Positions 24,505 to 33,117 of a stretch of DNA of 35,877 nt are shown here, piece by piece; positions within the stretch are counted from its first letter, which is position 1; each line of letters begins with the position of its first letter. The stretch is from Clostridia bacterium (GTDB lineage Bacteria > Bacillota > Clostridia > Christensenellales > Pumilibacteraceae): contig JAFXKH010000004.1 of the NCBI GenBank assembly GCA_017531795.1, forward strand, positions 1 through 35,877, read 5' to 3'. The translations under genes and the position numbers were made by a program. The notes under the pieces are model-generated. The model made no database searches, had not been told where the DNA came from, and saw nothing but the letters and a program-made list of their open reading frames with translations.

Positions 24505-26472
24505 TTATTTCTTAGATTTATTAACTTCTCTTTCGAGGCGTTTTAGTTCGCCTATGCGGTCACGGAGTTTTATTGCCGTTTCAAAGTCGAGAGATGCGGA
24601 GGCGGTTTTCATAAGGGCTGTAAGGGATTCGATTTGTTTGCCTATATCGTCGCCCTGCATTTCCGCAGTCGCTTTGGTCGTAATTTCAAGCGTGTTGGAG
24701 ATTTTCTTGACAATCGTCTTGGGGGTGATGCCGTGTTCTTTATTATACGCCGTTTGTTTGTCACGACGGCGATTCGTTTCGTCTATGGCGCGTTGCATTG
24801 AGCCTGTTATTGTATCGGCGTACATTATTACTTTGCTTTCGGCGTTACGCGCGGCGCGTCCTATCGTCTGAATAAGCGATGATGAACTACGCAAAAAACC
24901 TTCCTTGTCCGCGTCGAGTATAGCCACGAGTTTGACTTCGGGCATATCCAAACCTTCACGGAGCAGATTTATTCCTACGAGCACGTCAAAGTCACCACGG
25001 CGCAGTCCCATTATAAGTTCCATACGCTCCATAGTATCAATGTCCGAGTGAAGATAACGGACTTTTGAGCCGTGCTCGGCAAGGAAAGAAGTCAGGTTTT
25101 CGCTCATTTTTTTCGTAAGCGTTGTTACAAGCACTCGTCCGCCCTCGCCCACCGTACACTTTATTTCTCCAAGCAGGTCGTCTATTTGTCCGCTTACGGG
25201 ACGGACTTCTATCGGCGGATCAACAAGTCCCGTCGGGCGTATGACTTGTTCGGCAACGTTATCGGCAAGGCGCATTTCGTATTCAGCAGGCGTTGCGGAA
25301 ACGTAAACGACTTGGGATATACGAGCGTTAAACTCTTCAAAGTTCAGCGGTCTGTTGTCAAAAGCGGCAGGAAGCCGAAATCCGTATTCCACGAGATTGG
25401 TCTTTCTCGCTCTGTCGCCGTTATACATTGCGCGGAGTTGTGGCAGGCTCATATGGCTTTCGTCAATGAACATTATGAAGTCTTCGGGAAAATAATCAAG
25501 AAGCGTGTACGGGGGTTGTCCCGGCTCTCTGCCGTCAAAGTATCTCGAATAGTTCTCTATGCCCGAACAGTATCCAATTTCACGCATCATTTCCATATCG
25601 TAATTGGTGCGCTGTTTTATGCGGTACGCCTCAATATGTTTGCCCTGCGTTTCAAAGTATTTTATGCGGTCGTCAAGGTCGGTCGCAATAGCCGACAACG
25701 CCTTTGTGAGCGTAGCGTTTTCTACGGCGTAGTGTGATGCAGGAAAGATTGCAGCGTGTTTGAGATTATTAAGCACTCCGCCCGTCAACGCTTCGATTTC
25801 GCAAACACGTTCAATCTCGTCACCGAAAAACTCCACTCGTATGGCGCGTTCGGAACTTGACGCAGGAAAAACATCTATTATATCCCCTTTCACGCGGAAG
25901 TTCGTACGCTCGAAGTCGGTATCCGAGCGAGTGTAGTTGATTTCAATCAATCGGCGTATAAGCGCATCTCTGCCTATTTCCTGCCCCGGTCGAAGCGATA
26001 CGGACATACGATAATACTCCAAAGGCGCGCCCAAGCCGTATATACAGGATACGCTCGCTACGACGATAGTATCACGGCGTTCGGCAAGACTGCACGTTGC
26101 GGAGTGACGGAGTTTATCCAATTCGTCGTTTATCGCAAGGTCTTTTTCTATATAAGTGTCGGTAGGCACGATATACGCTTCGGGCTGGAAATAGTCGTAA
26201 TAACTGACGAAATATTCCACTCGGTTGTTGGGAAACAGTTCGCGGAACTCGTTGCAAAGTTGTCCTACGAGCGTTTTATTATGCGCCAAAACGAGCGTAG
26301 GTCGGTTGATACGCTCTATGATTTTAGCCATGGTATAGGTTTTACCGCTTCCCGTTACGCCCAAAAGGACTTGGTGGCGGAGTCCGTTCTCTATACCTTC
26401 CGCTATGCTCTCTATGGCTTGCGGTTGGTCACCCGTCGGCTGATATGGGGATATTACTTCAAACTTGTTCAC
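24505..26472 (-). CDS. uvrB: UvrABC system protein B
   Basis: 655-residue damage-verifying helicase of nucleotide excision repair. Walker A is GVTGSGKT (38-45), the beta-hairpin region includes [18 protein letters not shown] [15 protein letters not shown], the DEAD-type motif is [13 protein letters not shown], motif VI is QTIGRAARN, and the C-terminal UVR motif ([19 protein letters not shown]) binds UvrC. The start is a GTG with little Shine-Dalgarno sequence; a TATAAA hexamer (26486-26481) ends 8 bases before it with a poor -35. It follows the EamA gene by 24 bases and may be cotranscribed with it. Confidence 0.97.
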   Translation of the reverse strand: MNKFEVISPYQPTGDQPQAIESIAEGIENGLRHQVLLGVTGSGKTYTMAKIIERINRPTLVLAHNKTLVGQLCNEFRELFPNNRVEYFVSYYDYFQPEAYIVPTDTYIEKDLAINDELDKLRHSATCSLAERRDTIVVASVSCIYGLGAPLEYYRMSVSLRPGQEIGRDALIRRLIEINYTRSDTDFERTNFRVKGDIIDVFPASSSERAIRVEFFGDEIERVCEIEALTGGVLNNLKHAAIFPASHYAVENATLTKALSAIATDLDDRIKYFETQGKHIEAYRIKQRTNYDMEMMREIGYCSGIENYSRYFDGREPGQPPYTLLDYFPEDFIMFIDESHMSLPQLRAMYNGDRARKTNLVEYGFRLPAAFDNRPLNFEEFNARISQVVYVSATPAEYEMRLADNVAEQVIRPTGLVDPPIEVRPVSGQIDDLLGEIKCTVGEGGRVLVTTLTKKMSENLTSFLAEHGSKVRYLHSDIDTMERMELIMGLRRGDFDVLVGINLLREGLDMPEVKLVAILDADKEGFLRSSSSLIQTIGRAARNAESKVIMYADTITGSMQRAIDETNRRRDKQTAYNKEHGITPKTIVKKISNTLEITTKATAEMQGDDIGKQIESLTALMKTASASLDFETAIKLRDRIGELKRLEREVNKSKK

Positions 26473-26496
26473 TACTGTTCTTTATATCAAGATTAT

Positions 26497-27390
26497 TTAT
26501 TTTTCAAGATTTTTGTCTTTTTGCTTTATTTCTTTTTTATCACGGCGGAGATGATAAAGCCAGATCAAAACCGCGCCAAGAACGATTATCGCATAACCGA
26601 CGTAACTAAGCGGTTCGGGGATTTCTCCGAGTACGAAAAAGCCAAGTAACGCAGTAAAAATCACTATCGAATAATCAAAGACTGAGATTTCCTTCGCAGG
26701 CGCGCGTGAGTATGCAAGCGTTATGAATATTTGTCCGCATGCCGCGCCACCGCCTGCCAGAAGCAAGTATAACAGTTGCCACCACTCCATCGGCTTATAC
26801 GAAACGAGCATAAACGGAAGCAAGACTATCGTTGAAAACGCCGAGAAAAAGAAAATAACGAGATTTCTTGACGCGCCGTTTGAGGTCGCTTTCCGCACGA
26901 AGGTATACGCAAGCCCCGCCATAATTCCACCAAGCAGTCCGCAAAGCGCAGGAATTACTTCCGCCGTCAGAGTGGGCCGAACGACGAACACCGAGCCGAC
27001 GATAGCCACGATTACCGCTATCCACTCCCACACGCTCGGTTTTTCACGCAGGATAATAAAAGAAAACACGATAGCGAAAAAGGGCGAGAGTTTGTTCAGC
27101 ATTGAAGCATCGGCTATGCCCATTTTGTCAATAGCGTAGAAGTTCAGCACCACGCCTATCGTACCTGCAAGAGCGCGGATAATGAGATTTATCCAGTTTC
27201 CCTTGACCGTTTTGAACTGCTCGGGCTTACGAAGTAACAACGCAAGCGCAACGCAAGAAGCGACGGCGTTACGGAAAAACGCTTTCTGCATGGTCGGTAA
27301 ATCCCCTGCGAGTTTGACGAACAAATTCATCAACGCAAAGAAAAACGCCGAAGTTATTATGAATATTATGCCCTGATATCTGCTTTTCAA
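26497..27390 (-). CDS. EamA/DMT family transporter
   Basis: 297 residues with ten predicted membrane helices arranged as two EamA repeats (first from GIIFIITSAFFFALMNLFVKL; second from CGLLGGIMAGLAYTFVRKA, ending YVGYAIIVLGAVLIWLY) and a charged tail rich in Lys/Glu. The drug/metabolite superfamily exports or imports small metabolites; the substrate is unknown. The start codon is TTG, the only suitable one upstream of the first helix, with a weak AGG ribosome-binding site. The promoter at 27423-27452 reads into it and probably on into uvrB. Confidence 0.88.
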   Translation of the reverse strand: MKSRYQGIIFIITSAFFFALMNLFVKLAGDLPTMQKAFFRNAVASCVALALLLRKPEQFKTVKGNWINLIIRALAGTIGVVLNFYAIDKMGIADASMLNKLSPFFAIVFSFIILREKPSVWEWIAVIVAIVGSVFVVRPTLTAEVIPALCGLLGGIMAGLAYTFVRKATSNGASRNLVIFFFSAFSTIVLLPFMLVSYKPMEWWQLLYLLLAGGGAACGQIFITLAYSRAPAKEISVFDYSIVIFTALLGFFVLGEIPEPLSYVGYAIIVLGAVLIWLYHLRRDKKEIKQKDKNLEK

Positions 27391-27422
27391 TTTATCTATG
27401 ACCTATTTCCTGTACCTATTAT

Positions 27423-27452
27423 ATTGTATTGCTATTTCCCCGTTTTTGTCAA
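27423..27452 (-). promoter_or_regulatory. Promoter of the EamA gene (and perhaps uvrB)
   Basis: Minus-strand TTGACA (27452-27447), 18-base spacer, TACAAT (27428-27423). The interval 27453-27569 up to the first dinB LexA-like box shows nothing further that I can name. Confidence 0.8.
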
Positions 27453-27569
27453 GCGAAACGGTATTCTTTTTGCTCTCTGAGTGGGAGTAAACCCTGCCCC
27501 GTATATTATTGTTTTTTATCGCGCGGGTGAGGACTTGTTTTTTATTTTTAGGAAATTATGGAATTTTTT

Positions 27570-27640
27570 CGAAACTATGTTCTATTGCTTGACCGAAAAA
27601 GGCGTAAGTGTTATAATATCCACAATAGAACATAAGTTTG
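27570..27640 (+). promoter_or_regulatory. dinB promoter flanked by two inverted LexA-like boxes
   Basis: The promoter is TTGACC (27589-27594), 17-base spacer, TATAAT (27612-27617). Box 1, CGAAACTATGTTCT (27570-27583), and box 2, read in reverse as CAAACTTATGTTCT (27640-27627), each match 11 of 14 positions of the Gram-positive SOS box CGAACATATGTTCG. They belong to a perfect 12-bp inverted repeat, TATGTTCTATTG (27576-27587) and CAATAGAACATA (27623-27634), that brackets the promoter. SOS control of dinB by LexA, possibly with two dimers, is the likely reading. Confidence 0.78.
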
Positions 27641-27650
27641 GGTATGATAT

Positions 27651-28874
27651 ATGGGACTGTTTTTGCATATAGATATGAATAATTTTTATGCAAGCGTGGA
27701 GTGCGCCGAAAGAGAAGAACTTCGATACGTACCCGTTGCCGTTGCAGGTAATCCCAAAAACCGTCACGGCGTAGTGCTTGCAAAAAATCAGATTGCAAAG
27801 ACTTACGGCGTAAAAACGGGCGACACGATATGGGAAGCGCAGATGAAAGCGCCCGGAATCGTATTCGTACCTCCGCAGTTCGATAAGTACGACAAAATTT
27901 CCAAGAAAATGTTCGAGATTTGCAACGATTATACGCACAGGGTAGAGCCGTTCGGTCCTGACGAGTGTTGGCTGGACTGCACGGAAACGACTCGTCTGCT
28001 CGGTAGTGGACGGGAAATTGCCGACGAACTGCGTGGGCGAGTAAAAAGAGAACTCGGCATTACGGCAAGCGTGGGCGTGAGTTTCTCCAAGATGTTTGCC
28101 AAGCTCGGTAGCGATATGAAAAAGCCGGACGGAACGACCGTTATTACCGAGGAGAATTTTCGGAATATAGTATGGCCCTTGCCCGCCCAAGAACTTTGCG
28201 GTGTGGGACGAAAGACTATCGAAAAACTGCATAGGCTTAATCTTTTTACGATTGGGGAACTTGCGCGTTCGGACGAACGGGTTATTGGGAAAATTCTCGG
28301 CAAGCCAGGGCGTGATTTACGCAAAATTGCGCGCGGAGAGAGCGAATACGGCGTGCGTGAGGCCGTTACGCAGAGAGAAGTCAAGAGCGTTGGACACGGC
28401 TTGACTGCGCTTCGCGATTTGACGAGTGACGAAGATATATCCGCGCTTATTTATTATTTGTCCGAACTTATCGCCGTCAGACTGAGAAAATACGGGTTTA
28501 AGGCGAGTGGCGTTTCCGTTTCTGCGCGCGCGTTCGATTTGTCACGGCAAGGTCGGCAGACTACTCTCACCTATCCCGTCGCTTCAACCAAAGACATTGC
28601 GGTGGTAGCGAAAGCATTGCTCGATACGTTTCACGACGGCAGACCTTTGCGCTCTATTGACGTTTCGGCTTTCTCGCTCAGTAAAGCGACTGCGCCCTTG
28701 CAACTCTCTTTTTTTGATAATAGTCTGAATTCAGCGAAAAACGAACGCCTGGACGTGACTATGGAAAAAATACGGGCAAAATACGGGCGAAATTCCCTTT
28801 TGCGCGCATCCGAAGTCAATCAGGATATTTTTATTGATAAGGATGTCGGCGACTTCCTGCCCTTCAAGAGATAA
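27651..28874 (+). CDS. dinB: DNA polymerase IV (Y-family)
   Basis: 407-residue error-prone translesion polymerase. HIDMNNFYASVE (residues 6-17) has the first catalytic Asp 8 and the steric gate Tyr 13; FGPDECWLD provides Asp 104 and Glu 105, where most homologues read S-x-D-E. ASVGVSFSKMFAKLGSDMKKPDG follows in the palm, then the HhH motif LCGVGRKTIEKLHRL and the little finger. The C terminus has LQLSFFD, resembling a beta-clamp-binding motif (QLSLF type). No good Shine-Dalgarno sequence is seen before the ATG. Its last 23 bases are the first part of a 41-bp direct repeat. Confidence 0.96.
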   Translation: MGLFLHIDMNNFYASVECAEREELRYVPVAVAGNPKNRHGVVLAKNQIAKTYGVKTGDTIWEAQMKAPGIVFVPPQFDKYDKISKKMFEICNDYTHRVEPFGPDECWLDCTETTRLLGSGREIADELRGRVKRELGITASVGVSFSKMFAKLGSDMKKPDGTTVITEENFRNIVWPLPAQELCGVGRKTIEKLHRLNLFTIGELARSDERVIGKILGKPGRDLRKIARGESEYGVREAVTQREVKSVGHGLTALRDLTSDEDISALIYYLSELIAVRLRKYGFKASGVSVSARAFDLSRQGRQTTLTYPVASTKDIAVVAKALLDTFHDGRPLRSIDVSAFSLSKATAPLQLSFFDNSLNSAKNERLDVTMEKIRAKYGRNSLLRASEVNQDIFIDKDVGDFLPFKR

Positions 28875-28936
28875 TATGAAAATGGAAAAAAGACCACTTC
28901 CTGCCCTTCAAGAGATAATATGAAAATGGAAAAAAG
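28852..28936 (+). repeat. Tandem 41-bp duplication across the dinB stop codon
   Basis: The 41 bases 28852-28892 (starting ACTTCCTGCCCTTCAAGAG) recur exactly at 28896-28936 after three bases (ACC), a period of 44. Copy 1 contains the dinB stop codon; copy 2 runs into the XRE tail. It looks like a recent slippage or a junction scar. Confidence 0.9.
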
Positions 28937-28997
28937 CTTGGTTAAAATCGCAGAATATCTGAACTGCTCCGTTGATTTTCTTTTGGGACGTGAATAA
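28920..28997 (+). pseudogene. C-terminal scrap of an XRE-family regulator
   Basis: The frame MKMEKSLVKIAEYLNCSVDF then LLGRE and TAA is the usual end of an XRE regulator (PSLEKLVKIAxYLNCSVDFLLGR). The DNA-binding part is missing; what lies before it is the 41-bp duplication. It is a different remnant from that at 24230, though of the same family. Confidence 0.7.
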
Positions 28998-29033
28998 TCC
29001 CCTACTTTTGACAAAAATCATTACCTTCTATGG

Positions 29034-29062
29034 TTGACTTTATATTTCGCTTATGCTATACT
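29034..29062 (+). promoter_or_regulatory. Promoter of tRNA-Leu
   Basis: TTGACT (29034-29039), 17-base spacer, TATACT (29057-29062), with a TGC extended -10, ending 10 bases before the tRNA. Confidence 0.85.
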
Positions 29063-29072
29063 TTCTAGGCTT

Positions 29073-29155
29073 GCGGTTGTGGCGGAATTGGCAGACGCGC
29101 TAGATTCAGGTTCTAGTGAGAAATCGTGCAGGTTCAACTCCTGTCAACCGCACCA
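29073..29155 (+). tRNA. tRNA-Leu (anticodon CAG)
   Basis: GCGGTTG and CAACCGC make the acceptor stem, followed by an encoded ACCA end. The anticodon stem CTAGA/TCTAG carries the loop TTCAGGT with CAG at 29107-29109. The T arm is GCAGG-TTCAACT-CCTGT. The variable arm, TGAGAAATCGT, is only about 11 bases, short for a class II (Leu) tRNA, with room for a two-base-pair stem and a GAAA loop. Confidence 0.95.
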
Positions 29156-29157
29156 TT

Positions 29158-29200
29158 AACAACGCAAATTGAACCGAAAAGTTTGATTTGCGTTGTTTTT
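29158..29200 (+). terminator. Terminator of tRNA-Leu
   Basis: AACAACGCAAAT (29158-29169) pairs with ATTTGCGTTGTT (about 29186-29197), with further inner GAAC/GTTT pairing, followed by a T-run. Confidence 0.9.
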
Positions 29201-29225
29201 CTTTGTACTTAAAATTAGTTTGACA

Positions 29226-29262
29226 AAAAACGGCGCGGTAGTAAATAAGTATCACGCCGTTT
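29226..29262 (-). terminator. Terminator downstream of the HNH gene
   Basis: Minus-strand AAACGGCG (29262-29255) and CGCCGTTT (29235-29228) pair perfectly, then TTTTTG. It lies about 65 bases after the HNH stop; the bases between show nothing else. Confidence 0.8.
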
Positions 29263-29327
29263 GTTAATTTAGCAAAACAAGAAAATATTGGGACAAGTAT
29301 AACACAAAATTGTTATTACGTCAGACT

Positions 29328-30977
29328 TTAATTTTTCATTTTATTGCTTTTTGCTCTATTGCATTTCCAGCATAATGTTTGAAGGTTTTCTTCTATCGTA
29401 CAACCGCCTTTTGACACAGGAATAATATGGTCTATTTCTAAAAGCAAATTAGGTTCTGTATAAATAGAATTTCCACAACCGCAACAAGTAAAATTGTCAC
29501 GTTTTTTAATAAATTCTCTAAGTTTATTAGTCATTAAGGCTCTTTGCTCTTTTGTAAAAGCACTTATAGTAAGCTTTGCTTCTAATGCCTTAATTAAATC
29601 TACAATATTCTCTTCGGTCATTGGCACAGTAAATTCCCTTTTTGCCATTCCACCACCAGAAGTATAAGAAAATGTATATTCGACAGTCAGCATACTTTCG
29701 TCGATATTGGCAAATCCTAATCTGGAATAGAAACCTTCTGTATCTTCCATCATAACATAATCGGGAACATCATTGATATACTGTTGATATTCTTTTTTAT
29801 AGTTATCAATAATATGCTTTGCTTCTTTCAACGTTGCAAGTTCTTCTACAAGGAGATGCAATTTTTGTATTTGTTCAGGATATAAATTTTTGTTGGGATA
29901 AAAATTTTTTATTACATATTCAAGGGGATTGTTTTCCGCGCTTGCAAATACGGCAGCTGAAACTTCTGCAGTAAAAGGGGTAATTGTCTTTTTATACGGA
30001 CGAATATATTGGTATTTATCTTCATTGATTGTTTTGTTTCTAATAACTCTTGTTCCAAAAAGTTGAGAAATAGATTCAACTTTATCTACAATATATTCAT
30101 TAAATTCTCTTTGCGTACTCATTAATACTTCACAGGTTTCTTTAATTTTTAAAAACGCAGGAGAATCATAGTATTTAAGGATTTTTTGATTTCTATCTAC
30201 AACCGCTTTTATTTCTTTTTCAATTTGTGCTATGAAAGCCTGAATAATATCCCATTCTTCGCTGTTAATATTTTTTATCTTTTTAATGCTATTAACTGTT
30301 CTGTAAAACAATTTAGCAATTAAATTATCCAATTGCTCTACGCTACCTTTTATAAATAGAAGGTTTCTATTTTCATTTGCATAATCAATAAGTTTGTTTA
30401 CGCGTTCGTAATAATTATGTTGCTTTTGATTTAACACTTCTTTTTCTTGTTCTTTTAAGAATTTATTATATTCTCCTTTTCCCATAAGTAATGACGGGTC
30501 TCTATCAAATTTGTTTATATCATATTGACTTAATGAAATTTCTTTTGACCCCAAATTATTACCAGCAGAAGATATATATGTTACACTTATTCTATAAGCT
30601 CTTGCATTTTTAATAACTGTATTAATTTGAATTACAAGTCTATTGTATTGTGAATGTTTTTTATATTCATTATTACTGAGAAATTCACATAAAATATTTG
30701 TAATTTCATTTTTTCTTTTTATAATACTTTTAGCTCGAACAAGTTTTTCTTTATTCTCTTTGAAAAATTTTATGCCATCATATTTTTCTAATGCTTGACG
30801 ACTTTTTACAATTACTTTCTCATCAAAATATGAAACAACGTTCCAGCTGAAAAAATTCAATTTCTTAAACACTTCAGATTCTAATTCTCTATAATTTTTT
30901 ATGTTTGAAGATATATTTATTGCAAGTGCAACAATAATCGCCACTACAATTAACAATGCTACTACCACAATTACCAT
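29328..30977 (-). CDS. Membrane-anchored HNH endonuclease-domain protein
   Basis: 549 residues. Residues 2-22 are a single hydrophobic segment (VIVVVALLIVVAIIVALAI), followed by about 400 mostly helical, Lys/Glu-rich residues of no family I recognise. The C terminus is a zinc-supported HNH nuclease: CCGC (498-501), EIDHIIP (catalytic His 517), ENLQ (Asn 531) and CWKC (536-539). The AAGGAG lies only one base before the ATG at 30977; a GTG at codon 4 (30968) is better spaced and may be the real start. It is AT-rich compared with the backbone and stands alone. A host-defence role is an inference from nuclease plus anchor plus island context; a housekeeping role is not excluded. Confidence 0.82.
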   Translation of the reverse strand: MVIVVVALLIVVAIIVALAINISSNIKNYRELESEVFKKLNFFSWNVVSYFDEKVIVKSRQALEKYDGIKFFKENKEKLVRAKSIIKRKNEITNILCEFLSNNEYKKHSQYNRLVIQINTVIKNARAYRISVTYISSAGNNLGSKEISLSQYDINKFDRDPSLLMGKGEYNKFLKEQEKEVLNQKQHNYYERVNKLIDYANENRNLLFIKGSVEQLDNLIAKLFYRTVNSIKKIKNINSEEWDIIQAFIAQIEKEIKAVVDRNQKILKYYDSPAFLKIKETCEVLMSTQREFNEYIVDKVESISQLFGTRVIRNKTINEDKYQYIRPYKKTITPFTAEVSAAVFASAENNPLEYVIKNFYPNKNLYPEQIQKLHLLVEELATLKEAKHIIDNYKKEYQQYINDVPDYVMMEDTEGFYSRLGFANIDESMLTVEYTFSYTSGGGMAKREFTVPMTEENIVDLIKALEAKLTISAFTKEQRALMTNKLREFIKKRDNFTCCGCGNSIYTEPNLLLEIDHIIPVSKGGCTIEENLQTLCWKCNRAKSNKMKN

Positions 30978-31012
30978 TCTCCTTCATAAGTACATTGTAA
31001 CACATTTTTTTT

Positions 31013-31041
31013 ATTATAGCACATTTCGACAATTTTTTCAA
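31013..31041 (-). promoter_or_regulatory. Promoter of the HNH gene
   Basis: Minus-strand TTGAAA (31041-31036), 17-base spacer, TATAAT (31018-31013), with a TGC extended -10. Confidence 0.82.
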
Positions 31042-31134
31042 CCCATTTCTGTAAATGATACGGATAAAATAAACTAAACTTTCCCTTTTATCTTTACGGT
31101 ATTTTGTAAGTTAAAAATTAAAAACACAACACTA

Positions 31135-31192
31135 GCGTGTACTTGTCTTAATACAAGTGGCGTCGCGTCGCTCCACCACGACAAGCACACGC
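31135..31192. repeat. GC-rich imperfect palindrome able to fold into a branched structure
   Basis: GCGTGTACTTGTC (31135-31147) and GACAAGCACACGC (31180-31192) pair over 13 positions with one mismatch. Inside, CTTGT/ACAAG and GTGG/CCAC can form two smaller hairpins. It stands out from the very AT-rich 31042-31324 interval, which otherwise holds nothing I can call. It may be a mobile palindromic repeat, a MITE-like scar or a small RNA. Confidence 0.5.
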
Positions 31193-31324
31193 CACGGTGC
31201 CAAAATATAAAATATGAGTATTTTATGGATTTAAAATTATACTATTACGATAAAAATGTGATATAATTAAATTATAATAAAATTGAATTTCAAGTGATGT
31301 GCAAGAAAATACGGATGTAGAATA

Positions 31325-32358
31325 ATGATAAAACCCAAATATTACACAAAGGTGATAAAGTTGCAATCGTTTCCTTATCAAGAGGCATGCTTGGAGAAAA
31401 GATGTTTATCCACAAATTCGAACTTGCAAAAAAGCGATTAGAAGAATACGAATTAGAAGTAATAGCGATGCAAAACGCATTAACGGGTGTTGATTATTTA
31501 TATCAACATCCTGATGCAATACCACAGGACTTAATGGATGCATTTAGAAACCCCGAAATCAAAGCAGTCTTTAATGCCATTGGTAGAGACGATAGCATTA
31601 GAATTTGCCATATATCGATTTTGATGTTCTGCGGAATAATCCGAAGATATTTACTAGTTTTTTTCAGATACAACAATAAATCATTTTATAATGTATAAGG
31701 CTGGAATTGTATCTTATTATGGTTTATCTGTAATAAACAATTTTGCAGAATATGTATCCATTAACAAATACATGAAAAAGGCTATGCAGAAAACACTGTT
31801 TGAACCGCAAGACACACTTGAAATTAGATGTAGTGAGTTCAATAGTTATGAAAAGGATAAGATTTGGTGGAAAGAAGAAAATATTGACCAACCGACACCA
31901 CGATTCAAAAATAATTGATATAAAACAATTCAAGGAAATCGCTAAGTGGTTGGTGAATTATTGGGCAGCTGTATAGATATATTCCCAGAATTGCTTGGAA
32001 CTTCCTTGTAGCCATCTTTGGACGAGTAGAAAAACAAGATTTACTGATTGAAACAAGCGAAGCTAATGTACCGGAAATGGTTTAATGTTGGTTTTTGAGA
32101 AATCTGCACGCACAAGGAATATTGGAGGTTATCAAAGGAATAATTGTTGGCAAGCCCGCTGTAGAAGAAAAACTCAATAACTCTAAAGCGGTATATAAAC
32201 AAGTTGTTGGATTTGAAGCAAATTTGCCCGATATTCCAATCTTATACAATGTTAATGTAGGTCACGCATATCCAATTGGCGTTTTTCCATTAGGATTAAA
32301 ATATGAGATCGATTGTGACAACAAAACACTTACTCTGATTGAAAGTGTAACGGAATAA
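31325..32358 (+). pseudogene. Frameshifted S66 peptidase (LD-carboxypeptidase / MccF-like)
   Basis: Read across frames, the stretch encodes a whole S66 protein: an MIKPK start (31325), then, after one lost A in a run near 31338, KGDKVAIVSLSRGMLGEKM; later PYIDFDVLRNNPKIFTSF; after extra T residues (7-T run, 31658-31664) SDTTINHFIMYKAGIVSYYG, with the family's catalytic-Ser SD motif; after further stops LIETSEANVPE (Glu of the triad); and finally NVGHAYPIGVFPLG with the triad His. At least three frame or stop lesions make it non-functional. Intact relatives recycle murein tetrapeptides or confer microcin C immunity. Confidence 0.85.
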
Positions 32359-32391
32359 CAAGCACACATTTGTCGGGGAAGAACTATAACA

Positions 32392-32580
32392 ATTCAAACG
32401 AAATCAGTGTGAGCATAATGTATTTTACAAGGTTGTATCTGACGGAGCAAGTGAGCTTTTGGCATCGAGGATCAATGAAATGCCCGATGAGGATTACGCT
32501 CAATGTCTCCGTTATCATTTTATCTCTGCGAAAAGCCGGGGCTTCTCGGTATGACAAATCATTTGTTGTTCGTGGGTAAG
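32392..32580 (+). pseudogene. 3' fragment of a SAM-dependent methyltransferase gene
   Basis: The frame reads NVFYKVVSDGASELLASRI, NEMPDEDYAQCLRYHF, and, after a shift near 32545, GLLGMTNHLLFVGKK and TAA. The ending NHLLFxGKK and the DGASELLA segment resemble C termini of class I methyltransferases from Firmicutes. The nucleotide-binding part is absent. It directly follows the S66 pseudogene. Confidence 0.55.
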
Positions 32581-32639
32581 AAGTAACAATATTATTTACC
32601 ATATCAAACAAAAGAATTTGTGTTTTTTATATAAAAACA

Positions 32640-32668
32640 TTGATTTTTTCAGTTTTATGTGGTATCAT
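32640..32668 (+). promoter_or_regulatory. Promoter of the three-gene cassette
   Basis: TTGATT (32640-32645), 17-base spacer, TATCAT (32663-32668), with a TGG extended -10; AAGGAG (32690-32695) follows, 8 bases before the first ATG. Confidence 0.75.
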
Positions 32669-32703
32669 TATTTTGAATAAAAATAAACTAAGGAGAATAA
32701 AAA

Positions 32704-33117
32704 ATGAAAATTACAACATTTATGCTTTGTGATTCTATAAATAATGTTAATTTACCACAAGGTACCGTAGTTCCTCAGTTAATAATGCCAACAACAGTTT
32801 TGCGTCCTCAATTTATTCCTAGTGCCTTCTCTTTTGGCATTGTTGTGGGCGTAGAAGGAATGGATTTACAGAAAGACCATAAGATGCGCTTTAGAATTAC
32901 AGATCCCGACGGAAACATCATTCAAGAATCTTGTGAGAACGTTTTACCTGCAATTCCAGAAGATAGTTCTCTCCCTAAAGAATATCAAGGATATACATTG
33001 AGTATTGATATAAGAAATCTAATTATCAGTAAATCAGGATTATACAATTTCTCTTTGTTTATAAATGATGAAGAAGTATGTATTAAATCAATTCCTGTTT
33101 TTGAGGCAAAAAAATGA
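32704..33117 (+). CDS. Hypothetical protein, cassette gene 1 (probable beta-sandwich)
   Basis: 137 residues, no signal peptide and no membrane segment. It begins KITTFMLCDSINNV, has RPQFIPSAFSFGIVVGVEG (residues 34-52), MRFRITDPDGNIIQESCENV (61-80), YQGYTLSIDIRNLII and ends SGLYNFSLFINDEEVCIKSI-type strands with PVFEAKK. The alternation of hydrophobic residues and the DPDG turn suggest an all-beta, Ig-like or C2-like fold. It loosely recalls small proteins annotated as DUF6941 (N-terminal ALLCDD-type motif), but I am not sure of that. First gene of a three-gene operon; its stop overlaps the next start by 4 bases (ATGA). Function unknown. Confidence 0.85.
   Translation: MKITTFMLCDSINNVNLPQGTVVPQLIMPTTVLRPQFIPSAFSFGIVVGVEGMDLQKDHKMRFRITDPDGNIIQESCENVLPAIPEDSSLPKEYQGYTLSIDIRNLIISKSGLYNFSLFINDEEVCIKSIPVFEAKK

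Noticed and set aside
26473..26490. LexA box upstream of uvrB
   Set aside because: GAAC occurs twice but as a direct repeat (GAACAGTAGTGAAC), not as the inverted GAAC-N4-GTTC needed.
32370..32579. Open frame of 69 codons starting at 32370
   Set aside because: A different frame of the same stretch encodes a recognisable methyltransferase tail.
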